A DNA stretch of 17,388 nt from Acanthamoeba sp. SK_2022b. Its lineage: Eukaryota; Discosea; Longamoebia; Acanthamoebidae. Made by a program: the position numbers and the translations under genes. Numbering within the stretch: position 1 is the stretch's first letter; each line of letters starts with the position of its first letter. The stretch covers positions 1-17,388 of the forward strand of contig JANDJZ010000400.1 in assembly GCA_027943245.1 (NCBI GenBank). The letters run 5' to 3'. The notes below the pieces were generated by a model, which was not told the DNA's origin, did not search any database, and saw only the letters and a program-made list of their open reading frames with translations. Of this stretch, positions 15,848-17,388 are shown one piece after another.

Positions 15848-15889
15848 CAGGCCCACACGGGGGTAGCAGAAACGAAATGTGATGACGAG

Positions 15890-16110
15890 CTCACAGTACT
15901 GGCCGATGACATCAAACTTGGAGCGAACTGGACCACGTCGCCGTTGTACGGGTGGCTCTGGTCGACCGCCCACTCGACCCCGGGCAAGTAGAGAGGGTGG
16001 CGAGGCATGGTCAGGAGCGTGTGCGCGCTGAGGATGTGCGGCGTAGGTGCTGATGTGGAGCCGCCCGTGTAGCCCAGCACGCGCGCAGCTCTTGTCCCTC
16101 CTTGACCTGT
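15890..16110 (-). pseudogene. Antisense gene remnant with a frameshift
   Basis: The minus strand reads HILSAHTLLTMPRHPLYLPG, then VEWAVDQSHPYNGDVV, then shifts frame into RSKFDVIGQYCELVITF. Relative to 10245-10335 the shift comes from extra bases near GACGTGG. Both frames together look like one domain (HP-x-x-GD, then DVIGxY). The family is not recognised. It is probably a broken gene, though a short intron over the shift is not excluded. Confidence 0.35.
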
Positions 16111-16584
16111 TCCCCACACTCACCGTGCCCTGCTACACGTGAGAGGAGGAGGTGTCCCGCCAGGCCGAGAGTGGAGTAGAACCTGCACTACGGTCCCGTC
16201 GTGCGTCGCGAGGGTGTCGCCCCAACGGGCCCAGTCTGCACTGTTACTCCCTAGAGGTGAACACCACCCGCCGCGTCCGGAGTAAAGGCCTCCTCAAAGC
16301 CAAGGGAGAAAAAACGAGCGTTGGCGCGAATGATCGGTTGCCCCACCAGGCCCCCCGCCAGTCGGGGCGCTGTGCGGCGAGTTTTTTTCTGTGTTTGAGT
16401 AACCTTGACCCCGAGGTCCTTGGGAACACCCCACCATCGCAGTAGTGGCCCCAATCCCAACTCCGCGCTTTTGAGCGACCTGACACCAAGCACAACGACA
16501 ACCACAACACGGCGAAATAGGCAGCGCATCAAAACAACAACCCCGCATCGAAAGACACACACGCGGCACTTGGCACGGACGGGG
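16111..16584. other. Intergenic region and leader before the RasGEF-like gene
   Basis: No coding frame is supported. The last ~100 bp are rich in CAAC/ACAC triplets (16485-16580), typical of an unstructured 5' leader. No clear TATA element is seen. Confidence 0.4.
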
Positions 16585-17388
16585 ATGGACGTGGAAGAGG
16601 AAGGCCTCTGCAACACCACGAATGTGTGCAGCCCGCGAAAGAAGGAGCAGATGAAGCAGGCCGCCTTCAAGCGCTACACCAAGCGCGTGCTGGCCAAGGG
16701 CGATGCCGAGGAGGCCGACGCGTGGCTGCTTACCTACCCCGTCTTCGCGTCGTCCTCCTCGCCCACCCGCGAGCTCTTCCGGCTGTGGGAGAAGAGGTGC
16801 CCCTTTGCCCCTCCCCTGCGCTGCCACCACGCGCGCGTCATCTCGGGGCTTGTTGGCGATTAGTTTTATTTGTTTTTTGGTTGGTGGTCGGGGATGCCGT
16901 ATGAAAAACGATTGGCGGAAAGAGATGAGCTTCATTCATTAAGTGGTCGTTGCTGTGCGTGCGCCATCCACGTGCAGATACGGGGAGGTCGTACAGCGAG
17001 AGGACCTGCCTGAAGACCTTCGCATGGGTAAACTGGCCCGACTCAATGCCTTTGCCGCTGCCTGGTGTCGGTCTCACGCAGGTTCCTTGCTCACAACCGT
17101 TTTTTCTCTTTTTTTCCCTTTTTTTCTGGATAGTGTGTATTATTTTATTTTATTTTATTTTATTTTATTTTATTTGATTTCATCAATATTTACATGACCA
17201 TTATCAAATAACAAAAATTAAAATATCACAGGAGACCTGTCATCGCGACAGATGGGGACCATCCTGCAGTGGTCCATGAAGAACGACCCGCCGTTGGCCA
17301 ACGAGATCAAGCTCCTGCTTCTCCGCAACAGGCCCACGGCCACATCAGCGACCGCCTCGACTTCCTCATCGACCGGCAGCCCTTCGGC
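16585..17388 (+). CDS. RasGEF N-terminal (REM)-like protein, 3' partial
   Basis: Exons are 16585-16796, 16978-17081 and 17232 to the window edge. The introns are AG|GTGCCC to GTGCAG (181 nt) and G|GTTCCT to CACAG (150 nt), with matching phases. The protein starts MDVEEEGLCNTTNV, with a basic helix (KKEQMKQAAFKRYTKRVLAK). Then DAWLLTYPVFASSSSPTREL and FRLWEKRYGEVV follow, and after that LARLNAFAAAWCRSHAGDLS and ILQWSMKNDPPLANEIKLLL. The order FLLTYxxF, then ELxxLxxxR, then a W/L-rich helical part is that of the REM domain placed before a Cdc25-type Ras exchange domain. It then turns Ser/Thr-rich (RPTATSATASTSSSTGSPS). The catalytic part would lie beyond the window. RasGEF identity is by motif only. 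Confidence 0.6.
17142..17175. repeat. (TTTTA)n microsatellite in an intron
   Basis: About seven TTTTA units lie within the second intron of the RasGEF-like gene, preceded by T runs. This is a simple repeat and does not affect coding. Confidence 0.9.

Noticed and set aside
16251..16935. Minus-strand ORFs opposite the RasGEF-like gene
   Set aside because: They cross the + strand exon and intron boundaries without any domain signal. The + strand model has matching splice phases and a recognisable domain.

Overview
The window looks like nuclear DNA of an Acanthamoeba (A. castellanii type). Two 119-nt genes match what I recall of the Acanthamoeba 5S rRNA. The exons are GC-rich and cut by short AT- or pyrimidine-rich GT-AG introns with recurring GTGCGT donors. 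The protein set (CBM49 cellulose-binding domain, TKL-type kinases, a RasGEF N-like domain, a giant Ser/Thr/Pro surface protein) also fits an amoebozoan. No bacterial operon signals are seen.

Layout. (1) 2-6931 +: the 3' part of a mucin-like type I membrane protein, intron-free here, with eleven 132-bp repeats. (2) 7064-8213: two identical 5S rRNA genes facing each other around an ~830-bp AT-rich island that holds the decayed remains of a small membrane-protein ORF. (3) 8587-10150 +: a two-exon gene for a repeat protein with a His-rich tail. (4) 10465 to 14142 or 14894 +: a many-exon gene with N-terminal zinc-ribbon-like Cys clusters, one complete TKL-like kinase domain, one pseudokinase domain and one lone kinase C-lobe. 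(5) 14174-14801: a 0.6-kb element with ~140-bp inverted arms, followed by a copy of the last 25 codons of gene 3. (6) 15292-15847 +: a small secreted single-CBM49 protein. (7) 16585-17388 +: the 5' part of a gene with a likely RasGEF N-terminal (REM) domain, cut by the window edge. Two short related fragments, probably antisense remnants of one gene family, lie at ~10245-10335 and ~15890-16110.

The most interesting stretch is 12.3-14.9 kb. A kinase gene appears to be rearranged in place: an inverted 45-bp copy plus a tandem 41-bp duplication in its second kinase domain, an N-lobe missing beside a GTGTG microsatellite, and a foldback element with 8-bp flanking repeats in its last exon. In each case a short GT-AG intron can be drawn that removes the damage and keeps frame. 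A full 17-exon model sums to 2748 nt (915 codons plus stop). Gene boundaries and splice sites here are my own reading and need transcript data. The genes share no evident pathway; this is an ordinary eukaryotic gene neighbourhood with unusual local rearrangements.
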